From: Kribbella pittospori
Lineage (GTDB): Bacteria; Actinomycetota; Actinomycetes; Propionibacteriales; Kribbellaceae
Direction of reading: 5' to 3'
DNA length: 64,000 nucleotides
NCBI RefSeq assembly: GCF_004331465.1
Contig: NZ_SJKB01000008.1
Span: 124,001 to 188,000, forward strand
Made by a program: the position numbers and the translations under genes. Shown here in pieces: positions 25,725 to 33,073 of this stretch; position 1 is the first letter of the stretch; every line of letters starts with the position of its first letter. The notes below the pieces were generated by a model. It was not told where the DNA came from, searched no databases, and worked only from the letters and a program-made list of their open reading frames with translations.

Positions 25725-26515
25725 TCGCGCGAGTCCCCGGAGTCCTGGTCGCGAGCGTCGGGGGCGTCGGGCGTGGATTGTGCGGGTGAGCCGGGATCGG
25801 GCTGTGCGTCTCGGGTGCGGGCGTCTTGGGCGTCCAGGAGGTTGCGCCAGGAACGGACGAAGCCGGAGTTCACGTAGGCCTTGGTCCAGGAACCGTCTTG
25901 GCGGACGGAGGAGCCGACGTGGAAGCGACGTACGCCGGACTGGTGGAGCCACGGCACGTGCTCTGGACGGAGTGAGCCGCCGGCCATCATGACGCCGGCG
26001 ATCGCGGGATTGTCCTTGGCGAGCTTGCACAGATCGTCGAGCCCGTGCGTGACGCCGAGAGCTGATCCGGCCGTGAGTACACAGTCCAAACCGGACAGCG
26101 ATCGCAGCGCACGCCAGGCCGACGCTTGCTCCAGTACCGCGTCAATCGCGCGATGGAAGGTCCACGGCGTGCCGGCGAAGGTGCTCGCCAGCGCTGCGAC
26201 GGACTCGACGTCCACGGCGTTGTCGGGAGTCAGGAAGCCGAACACGAAGCCATCGGCGCCGGCCGCGAGGTAGGACTGGGCACTCGCGGTGAGCCGGTTG
26301 AGTTCGGCGCCGTTGGTGACGAAGGAGTCGGACAGGCGCAACATCACTCGCAACGGGAGATCGGTCGACCGCCGGATCGCGCTGACCGTCGACACCGACG
26401 GGGACAAGCCGTCGGCCTCCATCGACGCGCACAGTTCCAGCCGGTCCGCCCCACCCTCCTGCGCCGCCTCCGCATCCGCCGGATGCAGCGCGATCACCTC
26501 CAGCAACGAACCCAT
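25721..26515 (-). CDS. cutC: CutC-family protein (copper homeostasis family)
   Basis: About 264 aa. The TIM-barrel motifs LLEVIALHPADA, GGADRLELC, LRVMLR and HRAIDA are those of CutC, long linked to copper handling though its true activity remains debated. A proline/aspartate-rich tail of ~40 residues follows the barrel. ATG at 26515 fits the family's usual start; ATGs at 26524 and 26527 are possible. It is divergent from a LacI regulator and shares its control region. Confidence 0.82.
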   Translation of the reverse strand: MGSLLEVIALHPADAEAAQEGGADRLELCASMEADGLSPSVSTVSAIRRSTDLPLRVMLRLSDSFVTNGAELNRLTASAQSYLAAGADGFVFGFLTPDNAVDVESVAALASTFAGTPWTFHRAIDAVLEQASAWRALRSLSGLDCVLTAGSALGVTHGLDDLCKLAKDNPAIAGVMMAGGSLRPEHVPWLHQSGVRRFHVGSSVRQDGSWTKAYVNSGFVRSWRNLLDAQDARTRDAQPDPGSPAQSTPDAPDARDQDSGDSRE

Positions 26516-26588
26516 ACCCGCCATCATCCCGCACAGCCCGGGCACCGCCCGCAAGCAGTCCCAGAAATAGGTGTTGCACTCTCCGGAG

Positions 26589-26638
26589 GTCTTCTGTATC
26601 GTTTTTCTAGAACGATTTAGAAGAACGATACAGAAGAC
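26589..26638. promoter_or_regulatory. long palindromic operator between cutC and LacI regulator
   Basis: Perfect 15-bp arms (GTCTTCTGTATCGTT at 26589-26603, AACGATACAGAAGAC at 26624-26638) enclose 20 nt that contains a third AGAACGAT copy. The AACGAT half-site therefore occurs three times, two of them as a 13-bp direct repeat. It is an AT-rich island 36 nt before the LacI start, suited to autoregulation. Confidence 0.65.
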
Positions 26639-26673
26639 TGTCACCAGGCAGTCCACGACCGGGAGGCGGAAAG

Positions 26674-27711
26674 ATGGCAGGAGTCACGCTCAAGACCGTG
26701 GCCAAGGCTGTTGGTGTGTCGCCGTCGACTGTGTCCAACGCTTACAACAAGCCGGATCAGCTGTCCGTCGCCCTGCGCGAGCGGATCCTGAACACGGCCC
26801 GCGAGCTGGGGTACTCCGGACCGGACGCGTCTGCACGCGCTCTGCGCAGCGGCAAGGCCGGTGCGGTCGGGGTGCTGTTCACCGACAAGCTCGCCTACGC
26901 GTTCTCGGATCCGTACGCGGTCGGCTTCCTGGCCGGTCTGGCCGAGGTCGCAGAGGAGTTCAGCACCAGCCTGCTGCTGATGCCGCTCAGCTCGACCGAC
27001 ATCGCGGGCGGCAGCAACGCAGTACAGCAGGCAGCCATCGACGCAGCGGCGATCTTCTGCGTCCCCAGTGGCAACCCGGCGCTGGATATCCTCGCGAACC
27101 GGGGCATCCCCGCCGTATCCACCGACCGAGGTGACCACCCGGATCTGTCCTGGGTCGCCATCGACGAGGTGGCGGCGGCCGCACAGCTGGGCGAGCACCT
27201 GGCCCGGCTCGGCCACCGCGACGTCGTCGTGCTCGTCGACAACGCCGAGGCGGCCGGCGGCAATCCGGTCGAGCTCAGCGTGGACGAGGTCGGCTACACC
27301 GACTGCGAGCTGCGGATCCAGGGCCTGCAGAAGGCGATGCCCGATGCCAGGCTGCGGATCATCTCCGGCGGTCACAACGCGTTCAGTTCCGGCCGCACGG
27401 GCGCCGAATGGGTACTCGACTCGCAGGACCGGCCGACCGCGATCGTCGGACTGAGTGATGTCCAAGCGCTCGGCGCGCTGGAGGCGATGAGGGTACGCGG
27501 ACTGGTCCCGGGCCGGGACCTGACGCTGGCCGGATTCGACGACATCCCGGCGGCCGAGGCGGCTGGACTGACCACGGTCCACCAACCGATCAGGGAGAAA
27601 GGCCGTGCGGTCGGCAGGATCCTGCTGGACCCGGCGGTCACCGAGCGACAGCTCCTGATGCCGACAGAGCTGATCGTCCGCGCGAGTAGCGGACCAGCCC
27701 CGAAGGCCTGA
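26674..27711 (+). CDS. LacI-family transcriptional regulator
   Basis: 345 aa. LacI HTH at 5-25 (LKTVAKAVGVSPSTVSNAY) with the hinge-helix region SARALRSGKAGAVGVLF, then a periplasmic-binding-like domain ending in IVGLSDVQALGAL and LAGFDDIP. The ATG at 26674 sits just after the HTH alignment would begin. No sugar operon follows, so it may act mainly on itself, cutC, or distant targets. Confidence 0.9.
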   Translation: MAGVTLKTVAKAVGVSPSTVSNAYNKPDQLSVALRERILNTARELGYSGPDASARALRSGKAGAVGVLFTDKLAYAFSDPYAVGFLAGLAEVAEEFSTSLLLMPLSSTDIAGGSNAVQQAAIDAAAIFCVPSGNPALDILANRGIPAVSTDRGDHPDLSWVAIDEVAAAAQLGEHLARLGHRDVVVLVDNAEAAGGNPVELSVDEVGYTDCELRIQGLQKAMPDARLRIISGGHNAFSSGRTGAEWVLDSQDRPTAIVGLSDVQALGALEAMRVRGLVPGRDLTLAGFDDIPAAEAAGLTTVHQPIREKGRAVGRILLDPAVTERQLLMPTELIVRASSGPAPKA

Positions 27712-27826
27712 CAACCACACATCACCACCCAGGACCCACGCGGGTTCCCGGGTCGATACCGCACGACTTCCGACGGCCGCCCGGCCGCCGGCCGATCCAC
27801 CACGCTCTCAGGAAGGGAGCAGAACC

Positions 27827-28042
27827 ATGACGTACTTCATCGCCGGCAACACCGCGGTCGAGAACGCTCGGTCCCTTGCGCAGTCGGCACTTCCGAACGC
27901 TCCCCAGCAGCCGTACGACGAGCCGGTCGCACGCCACGGCGTCGCGGTCCGGATCAGCGCAGTACTTCGGTCCGCCGCCCAGCGCCAGCTCGGTCTCGCC
28001 GAGCGCCTCGACCCGACCCCGAACTGCCCGACCACTGGCTGA
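27827..28042 (+). CDS. small hypothetical protein
   Basis: 71 aa with no recognised domain. Support is a good ribosome site (GGAAGGGAG, about 7 nt before the ATG) and normal codon usage. The N-terminal half (ARSLAQSALPNAPQQPYDEP) looks soluble. It lies 115 nt after the LacI gene, so it may be co-transcribed. It might not be translated. Confidence 0.45.
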   Translation: MTYFIAGNTAVENARSLAQSALPNAPQQPYDEPVARHGVAVRISAVLRSAAQRQLGLAERLDPTPNCPTTG

Positions 28043-28045
28043 TCA

Positions 28046-28147
28046 CGGACCTGCAGCACTCACCAAGCAGGCACGTCGCGAGCGATTCACGCTCATCGGC
28101 AGGCTCGCACGGCCCGGACCGCCGGGCTGGTGAGTGCTGCAGGTCCG
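28046..28147. repeat. 20-bp perfect inverted repeat with 62-nt spacer
   Basis: 28046-28065 and 28128-28147 are exact reverse complements (CGGACCTGCAGCACTCACCA and its complement). The spacer holds a smaller GCGAGC/GCTCGC pair, so the RNA would fold as one long nested hairpin. It is followed at once by a separate terminator. It could be a small RNA, a MITE-like relic or a decoupling structure. Confidence 0.7.
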
Positions 28148-28154
28148 CCTCCAC

Positions 28155-28184
28155 AAACCCCACGCCCGGCCGGGCGTGGGGTTT
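28155..28184. terminator. perfect 30-bp palindromic terminator
   Basis: AAACCCCACGCCCGG and its exact complement are back to back, followed by TTTTG on the plus strand. It ends whatever transcript carries the preceding hairpin. Confidence 0.8.
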
Positions 28185-28214
28185 TGTCGGTGTGGTCTGG
28201 CACTCTGTAGGGCG

Positions 28215-28559
28215 ATGAGTGAGCCAGGGGTGTTGCTGACCGCCCGTGCCATGGTCCTGCATGACCTGGCCGCGCGGGGGTTCGACGACGCGGTGATGGT
28301 GTCGGTGCTCGAGGACGCCGTGGCCGGCCGCCAGTGGTGGCTGGACCAGTGGCCGGACGGCGCCGAGCACATCGCCGGCCTGGTCGCGCAGGATGTGCAG
28401 GACCGCCTGGTCGACTCCGGTGTGCGCTGGCCGCGGTGTACGGCGTGCGACGACCTGCACGATCACGAGCTCCGGATCGAGCCCGAGCTCGGCCCCGACC
28501 CACACTGGGTCTGCGAGCGCGCCGGCATCTCGGTCGCGCCGCTCGGCCGCCTCACCTGA
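28215..28559 (+). CDS. hypothetical protein with C-terminal Cys3 cluster
   Basis: 114 aa. The N-terminal two thirds are helical (LTARAMVLHDLAARGFDDAV). The end has CTACDDLHDHEL and, about 16 residues on, WVCERAG, which could hold a metal with the nearby His residues. No family recognised. A weak GTAGGG precedes ATG 28215. It stands alone between a terminator and the copper-oxidase operon. Confidence 0.6.
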   Translation: MSEPGVLLTARAMVLHDLAARGFDDAVMVSVLEDAVAGRQWWLDQWPDGAEHIAGLVAQDVQDRLVDSGVRWPRCTACDDLHDHELRIEPELGPDPHWVCERAGISVAPLGRLT

Positions 28560-28595
28560 CCCCGATCTGCCCAGGGCCAACCCGTCATATCCCCC

Positions 28596-28620
28596 TTGAC
28601 CTCAAGATTGCTTGAGGTCT
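28596..28620 (+). promoter_or_regulatory. SoxR-like (MerR-family) box
   Basis: GACCTCAAG (28598-28606) and CTTGAGGTC (28611-28619) form a perfect 9-bp palindrome around ATTG, overlapping a consensus -35 TTGACC at 28596-28601. The arms match the known SoxR box (CCTCAAG...CTTGAGG) and its distance to the -35. The -10 at the usual 19-bp spacing is poor (GACGGT). No soxR gene is in the window. Confidence 0.55.
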
Positions 28621-28682
28621 GACGGTGAGGTCCATGACTTCACCTGATCACACCCAGAGCGGTACCCCAGGGATATACCTGA

Positions 28683-28723
28683 TTGCACTACATGTAGACA
28701 GGCTACTATTGTCTGTCTACATG
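28683..28723 (+). promoter_or_regulatory. promoter and palindromic operator of the copper-oxidase operon
   Basis: TTGCAC (28683-28688), 18 nt, TATTGT (28707-28712) lies 8 nt before ATG 28721. Over it lie perfect 11-bp arms CATGTAGACAG (28691-28701) and CTGTCTACATG (28713-28723). The right arm includes the start codon. A repressor bound here would hide the -10 and start; its identity is unknown. Confidence 0.6.
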
Positions 28724-29089
28724 AAGGCTCTCGTCCCTCTCCGCCTGGTCGCCGGCCTCCACGCCGTCGCGATCTGCCTGCAGCCCGTGCTGGCCGGCGC
28801 CTACCTCAACGGCTCCGGCCCCGCCCTGCGGATGCACGAGCCGATCGGTCTGTCGCTCGCCGGCATCGGCCTTATCCAGTTGCTCATAGCAACGGCCTGG
28901 TGGCGTACCGGCGGCCGCGGGATCGCCCCGGTGGTCGCCCTGCTGATCCTGGCCGGCGAGGTGTACCAGATCGCGATGGGCTACACCCGCGACCTGGCCG
29001 TCCACATCCCGCTCGGCGTCGCGCTGGTGGCCGGCACGGTCGCGTTCGCCGTCTGGATCAACCGCAAACCCGCGGAGGTGCCGGCATGA
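28721..29089 (+). CDS. small four-helix membrane protein of the copper-oxidase operon
   Basis: 122 aa with four hydrophobic segments (LVAGLHAVAICLQPVLAGAY; IGLSLAGIGLIQLLIATAWW; APVVALLILAGEVYQIAMGY; IPLGVALVAGTVAFAVWI). It resembles the next protein in layout (LHA...QP...AGYFL; YTRDLAVHIPLGVA versus YQQNFSFHVPLGTA), so the two are homologous subunits or tandem duplicates. ATG at 28721 is favoured by the promoter; a GTG at 28625 would add 32 residues. ATGA overlap with the next gene. Confidence 0.75.
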   Translation: MKALVPLRLVAGLHAVAICLQPVLAGAYLNGSGPALRMHEPIGLSLAGIGLIQLLIATAWWRTGGRGIAPVVALLILAGEVYQIAMGYTRDLAVHIPLGVALVAGTVAFAVWINRKPAEVPA

Positions 29090-29511
29090 CCACCCTCGCC
29101 GTCGAGAAGCAGGTACGACGCCCGCGCGCGACCCTGTGGGCACTCCGGATCACGCTTCTGCTGCACGCCGCACTCGCGATCGGGCAGCCGATCTTCGCCG
29201 GCTACTTCTTGTCCGGCGACGTCGATGCGATCAACACGCACGCCGCGATCGGCGGGACGATCTGGATGGTGGCGATGATCCAGATCGTCGTCGCGATCCT
29301 CTACTGGCGCCCGGGCGGCGGGCGGTTCTGGCCGACCTGGCTCACCGCCCTGCTGTTCTTCGCGGAGTTCGCCCAGGCCATCTTCGGCTACCAGCAGAAC
29401 TTCTCGTTCCACGTCCCACTCGGGACCGCCATCGTCATCAGCATCGTCTGGATGGCCGTCTGGTCGTTCCGCCCCACCGCACGCCTGAGCCGCCAGGAGG
29501 CCAAGAAATGA
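29086..29511 (+). CDS. small four-helix membrane protein, homologue of preceding
   Basis: 141 aa, four membrane helices, GGAGG 8 nt before ATG 29086. HVPLGTAIVISIVWMAVWSF matches the final helix of the upstream protein. Conserved His residues in both (LHA in helix 1, His before the last helix) could bind a metal or haem. Position before a multicopper oxidase suggests an electron-transfer or metal-supply partner (inference). Confidence 0.75.
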   Translation: MTTLAVEKQVRRPRATLWALRITLLLHAALAIGQPIFAGYFLSGDVDAINTHAAIGGTIWMVAMIQIVVAILYWRPGGGRFWPTWLTALLFFAEFAQAIFGYQQNFSFHVPLGTAIVISIVWMAVWSFRPTARLSRQEAKK

Positions 29512-31031
29512 AGCTGTCCCGCCGTGGGTTCCTGGCCGTTGCCGGCGGCACCGGTGCTGCCCTGACGCTGACCAACTGCGGCCTCGAGACGAGCCCTGGA
29601 CAGGCCGGTGAACTGCTCCGCAGCAAGGCACCGCTCCCCGAGCCGTTCAAGGTCCCACTCCCGATCCCGCCGGTGAAGAAGCCGGTCCGCTCCGACGCGA
29701 ACGCCGACTACTACCGCGTCGTACAGAAGAAGGCGATGGTCGAGATTCTCCCTGGCCTCAAAACCGAGGTGATGGGGTACGACGGCCTGCTGCCCGGGCC
29801 GACGTTCGACGTACGGAGCGGGCGGACGACTGTCATCGAGCAGGTCAACGAGCTCGACGTGTCGACCGTCGTTCACCTGCACGGCGGTCACACTCCGGCC
29901 GCAAGTGACGGCTGGCCCCTCGACCTCCTGATGCCGGTCGGAGGTCAGGGCGAACACGCAGGGCACCACACCATGACCGGCGGTGACATGAAGATGGGCA
30001 GCCGGACCTACACGTACCCGAACACGCAGCGCGCCGCCATGCTCTGGTACCACGACCACACGATGGACTACACCGCTCCACAGGTGTACCGCGGCCTGTT
30101 CGGACTGCACGTCGTCCGCGACGACGAAGAGGACCAACTGCCTTTACCCAAAGGCGATCGTGAGATTCCGCTGGTGATCGCAGATCGCGCATTCGACGAC
30201 AACGGCGCGTTCCTCTACCCCGTGGCCAAGGACGGCGTCGGTGTCGAATCGCAGTACATGGAGGGTGTCATCGGTGACGTGACACTGGTGAACGGTGCGC
30301 CATGGCCGGTGCACGAGGTGGACGCGGTTCGCTACCGGCTGCGCTTCCTCAACGCGAGCAACGCCCGTCGCTACGAGCTCGCCTTCGACAAGGGGCCGGC
30401 GAAGTTCGTCCAGATCGGCAGCGACGGTGGGCTGCTGGACAAGCCGGTCGAGCACAAGACGCTGGTGATCGCGCCCGCGGAACGCTTCGACGTGATCGTG
30501 GACTTCTCGCAGTACCAGCCGGGTGACGAGGTCACGCTGGTGAACAAACTCGACGGCAGCGCGAACGTGATGCGGTTCAAGGTCGCCCGCAAGGCCACCG
30601 ACGCCAGTCGCATCCCGGACAAGCTCTCGTCGTACGCCGCCGTTCCCGAACCCACCGGCCTCACCCGACGGCAGTGGCGGTTCCGCCGCGGCGATGCGGG
30701 CGGGCACAAGGGGTGGACGATCAACGGCAAGGCGTTCGACCCGAAGGTGATGCAGGCGCAAGTGAAGCTCGACCAGTACGAGGTGTGGTCGTTCGTCACC
30801 GACGTCCACCACCCCGTGCACGTCCACCTCGCGCCGTTCCAGGTACTGCGGCGCGGCGGCGGCCACCCCGGCGGGTACGACGGCGGCTGGAAGGACACCG
30901 TCGACATCCGGCCCGCCGAGGTGGTCGACGTACTGGTCAAGTTCACCGCCCACAAGGGCAAGTACCTGATCCACTGCCACAACCTCGAGCATGAGGACAT
31001 GGCCATGATGGCGGCCTTCGAGACGATCTAG
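29508..31031 (+). CDS. multicopper oxidase (CueO/bilirubin-oxidase type)
   Basis: 507 aa. Tat signal (SRRGFLAVAGG) with a lipobox-like LTNC. All four copper motifs are present: HLHGGHTP near 124, WYHDHTMD near 180, HHPVHVHLAPF near 435, and HCHNLEHEDMAMM near 489, whose final Met is a type 1 copper axial ligand. A His/Met-rich insertion (GEHAGHHTMTGGDMKMG, about 147-163) recalls the Met-rich cuprous-oxidase segment of CueO. It probably oxidises Cu(I) or phenolics outside the membrane. ATGA overlap with the upstream gene. Confidence 0.92.
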   Translation: MKLSRRGFLAVAGGTGAALTLTNCGLETSPGQAGELLRSKAPLPEPFKVPLPIPPVKKPVRSDANADYYRVVQKKAMVEILPGLKTEVMGYDGLLPGPTFDVRSGRTTVIEQVNELDVSTVVHLHGGHTPAASDGWPLDLLMPVGGQGEHAGHHTMTGGDMKMGSRTYTYPNTQRAAMLWYHDHTMDYTAPQVYRGLFGLHVVRDDEEDQLPLPKGDREIPLVIADRAFDDNGAFLYPVAKDGVGVESQYMEGVIGDVTLVNGAPWPVHEVDAVRYRLRFLNASNARRYELAFDKGPAKFVQIGSDGGLLDKPVEHKTLVIAPAERFDVIVDFSQYQPGDEVTLVNKLDGSANVMRFKVARKATDASRIPDKLSSYAAVPEPTGLTRRQWRFRRGDAGGHKGWTINGKAFDPKVMQAQVKLDQYEVWSFVTDVHHPVHVHLAPFQVLRRGGGHPGGYDGGWKDTVDIRPAEVVDVLVKFTAHKGKYLIHCHNLEHEDMAMMAAFETI

Positions 31032-31367
31032 GTACGCCGGAGTTCGCGCACCGCGAGCGCCGTCAGCCAAGCGAATCCCACCGTCACGGTGAGCCGCTGG
31101 AACAGCCCGGCGAGGTCGACGAAGGCAGGCGGGCAGCGAGAAGGCGTCATGTAAGGCGCCAGAGGTGGTGTAGTCGGACGAGGCCGGCGTACCAACGGGA
31201 AAGCCGCTGACCGGGTCGGTGGTGAAGAGGCCGGCACCGATCAAGCCAACGCCCCACAAGCCGATCAGAACGGCGCCCACCCTCAAACCTGGCCGCCAGA
31301 GGCCCACGGAGAGCGGTCCGGCCACGAGGCCGCACTGCAGCAGGCGGACTCTGACGGCCGGACTCAT
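31028..31367 (-). pseudogene. decayed DUF998 membrane-protein gene
   Basis: The frame from ATG 31367 reads LLQCGLVAGPLSVG, then jumps to GAVLIGLWGVGLIGAGLFTTDP and GALHDAFSLPA; the normal family has roughly 60 more residues between the first two blocks. After SLPA the frame runs into unrelated sequence, while another frame supplies the family's last helix (LAGLFQRLTVTVGFAWLTALAV) and a stop at 31028-31030. So there is an internal deletion and a later deletion/frameshift. The ATG overlaps the Clp-N gene's TAA (TAATG), so it was the third gene of that operon. Confidence 0.75.
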
Positions 31368-31858
31368 TAGTGGTTGCCTGCGGCGAGGGCCTCGGCGGCG
31401 CGGGCGCGGAGGGCGGCGCGGTCGACGCCGGCGGCCCGGAGCGCGCGGGCGACCCGGCCGCGTTCGGTGTCGAGGATGCCGACCAGGATGCGCAGCGGGC
31501 CGAGCCGGCCGGCGCCCAGCTTCGGCGGCGCATCCATGGCGCGCTTGAGCAGCAGCCGGGTCGAGTCACCGATGTGCGGGTTGCGGCTCTCATCGGGCGT
31601 TGCCTCGGGCAACAAACCGATCCGGACCGCGATGCCGGCGACGGCCAGGCTCTGCTCCAACTCGCGATCCAGGGCGGCCCGGATCGTCTCCTCGGTGAGA
31701 CCGGCCTCGGCCAGCATCCGGGCCGCGGACGTGGTCCGGGTCGCAGCCAGCGCGAGCAGCACATGCTCGGCCTCGATCGACCGGGAACCGTCCCGCCGCG
31801 CCATCGTGCGGGCTTCGCGCACCAGCAGCGCGCGCACGTCTTTCGCATCCGACGCCAT
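31367..31858 (-). CDS. Clp N-terminal-domain protein (ClpC-N-like, no ATPase)
   Basis: 163 aa. It contains two Clp-N repeats only: LLVREARTMARRDGS with AEHVLLAL, and LLKRAMDAPPKLGAGRLGPLRILVGIL. There is no AAA+ domain. Such proteins may be adaptors or decoys for Clp proteases; in this form they commonly sit with an HTH gene, as here. Of two ATGs, 31858 has better spacing from GAGGAGG. The start overlaps the HTH stop. Confidence 0.85.
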   Translation of the reverse strand: MASDAKDVRALLVREARTMARRDGSRSIEAEHVLLALAATRTTSAARMLAEAGLTEETIRAALDRELEQSLAVAGIAVRIGLLPEATPDESRNPHIGDSTRLLLKRAMDAPPKLGAGRLGPLRILVGILDTERGRVARALRAAGVDRAALRARAAEALAAGNH

Positions 31859-32082
31859 CATCGCCTCCTCAGGGCGACGCCCGCGGCGACCAGCCGCCGG
31901 GCGTGTTTCTTGTGCACGGCCTGCCGCGTGACCCCCAGCACCTCGGCCACATCGGACCACCTCCAGCCGGCCCGCATCGCCTGCTCCACCTGGCTGTCCT
32001 CCAGCCGGTCGGCCAGCCGGCGCAACGCGACCACCGCGGCCAGGCCTGCCGCGGGGTCCTCGGGATCCACCAACTCGGTCAT
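31858..32082 (-). CDS. small HTH protein (sigma region 4-like)
   Basis: 74 aa. WSDVAEVLGVTRQAVHKKHARRL is a clear helix-turn-helix; the rest is a short helical arm. It begins the operon HTH, Clp-N, DUF998 remnant. The promoter is leaderless and overlaid by a large palindrome, which this protein may bind. Confidence 0.82.
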   Translation of the reverse strand: MTELVDPEDPAAGLAAVVALRRLADRLEDSQVEQAMRAGWRWSDVAEVLGVTRQAVHKKHARRLVAAGVALRRR

Positions 32083-32085
32083 ATA

Positions 32086-32128
32086 AGCAACTTAGGTTGA
32101 CACTCTCGATCTGTCAACCAAAGTTGCT
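32086..32128 (-). promoter_or_regulatory. palindromic promoter of the HTH/Clp-N operon
   Basis: AGCAACTTAGGTTGACA (32086-32102) and TGTCAACCAAAGTTGCT (32112-32128) pair at 16 of 17 positions around 9 nt. On the minus strand TTGACA (32117-32112), 17 nt, TAAGTT (32094-32089) and 6 nt lead straight to ATG 32082. The symmetry gives an equivalent TTGACA, 17 nt, AAAGTT on the plus strand, so transcription could leave both ways. Confidence 0.7.
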
Positions 32129-32178
32129 AAAACCTGGGCCTTGACGCCCGGCGTCGATCGTCCCTATATTCAACACAT

Positions 32179-32218
32179 CGGTTGATCAAAGGAACGGTTG
32201 ATAAAGATGTCAGTTGAT
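32179..32218 (+). promoter_or_regulatory. three direct repeats at 16-bp pitch before and into the ArsR gene
   Basis: CGGTTGAT at 32179-32186 and 32195-32202 and CAGTTGAT at 32211-32218 recur every 16 bp. The third copy lies in the first codons of the ArsR gene. The first also pairs with TCAAC at 32170-32174. Likely operator for the downstream ArsR. Confidence 0.5.
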
Positions 32219-32545
32219 GACGCGCAGCTCGACCGGGCGTTCACCGCTCTCGGTGACCCGGTCCGGCGAGCGATGATCGCGCGACTGTCCCGCGGCCCGG
32301 CCACCGTGAACGAACTGGCCGAACCGTTCCCGATCACCAAGCAGGCGGTGTCGCGCCACATCCAGGTGCTCGAGACCGCCGGGCTGATCACCCGGACCCG
32401 GGACGGCCAGCGCCGCCCCTGTCACCTGGTGCCGGCCGCCCTCGAAGCACTGACGAGCTGGATCGACGAGTACCGGCTGGAGACCGAACGTCGCTTCCGC
32501 CGGATGGATGCCTTGCTCCAGACAGTGCAGGAGCAGGAGCAGTGA
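32207..32545 (+). CDS. ArsR-family regulator
   Basis: 112 aa winged helix (ALGDPVRRAMIARLSRGPAT, then ITKQAVSRHIQVLETAGLI). This type is usually found with an AHSA1/SRPBCC gene, as here 54 nt downstream. ATG at 32207 is used; TTG at 32198 with GGAACGG upstream is possible. It probably represses its own operon. Confidence 0.88.
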   Translation: MSVDDAQLDRAFTALGDPVRRAMIARLSRGPATVNELAEPFPITKQAVSRHIQVLETAGLITRTRDGQRRPCHLVPAALEALTSWIDEYRLETERRFRRMDALLQTVQEQEQ

Positions 32546-32599
32546 AGGAAGCAAAGAAAGGCAAAAGAAGTGATGAGAGACAGTGAAGGAGCAGGAGAA

Positions 32600-33070
32600 A
32601 TGAACGCGACCACCATCAACACCCCCGCAGGCACCCCGTTCGTGCAGGTCAGCCGTGAGTTCGAGGCCACGCCGGCCCAGCTCTTCCGGGTCATGACCGA
32701 CCCCGACCTGGTCACCGAGTGGCTCGGCCCGCGGAACCTGGACGCGACGATCGAGAAGTACGACGTCCGCCCCGGCGGGACCTACCGCTACATCCACCGC
32801 GACGACTCCGGTGAGTACGCCTTCCGCGGTGTCTTCCACTCCGTCGAGCAGGACAAGCTGGTCATCCAGACCTTCGAGTGGGAAGGGGCTCCCGGCGAGG
32901 TCTGCCTCGAGAAGATGACCCTGGAGTCGACCGAGACCGGTGTCCGGCTGCACCAGCAGTCGGTGTTCCCGTCGGTCGAGGCCCGCGACCAGTCGATCGA
33001 GTACGGCATGGAGAGCGGCATCCGCGACTCGATGGACCGCCTCGCCGAACTGCTCGCGAAGGAGGCCTGA
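32600..33070 (+). CDS. SRPBCC/AHSA1-domain protein
   Basis: 156 aa with the helix-grip fold of AHSA1 proteins: VSREFEATPAQLFRVMTDPDLVTEWLGP at the start and a final long helix. GGAG lies 5 nt before ATG 32600. These small proteins bind hydrophobic ligands; a physiological role is rarely known. It is followed after 3 nt by a RibD-like gene. Confidence 0.88.
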   Translation: MNATTINTPAGTPFVQVSREFEATPAQLFRVMTDPDLVTEWLGPRNLDATIEKYDVRPGGTYRYIHRDDSGEYAFRGVFHSVEQDKLVIQTFEWEGAPGEVCLEKMTLESTETGVRLHQQSVFPSVEARDQSIEYGMESGIRDSMDRLAELLAKEA

Positions 33071-33073
33071 CCG

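Noticed and set aside
28043..28214. Intact transposable element at the nested hairpin
   Set aside because: No transposase and no target-site duplication is visible; kept only as an inverted repeat.
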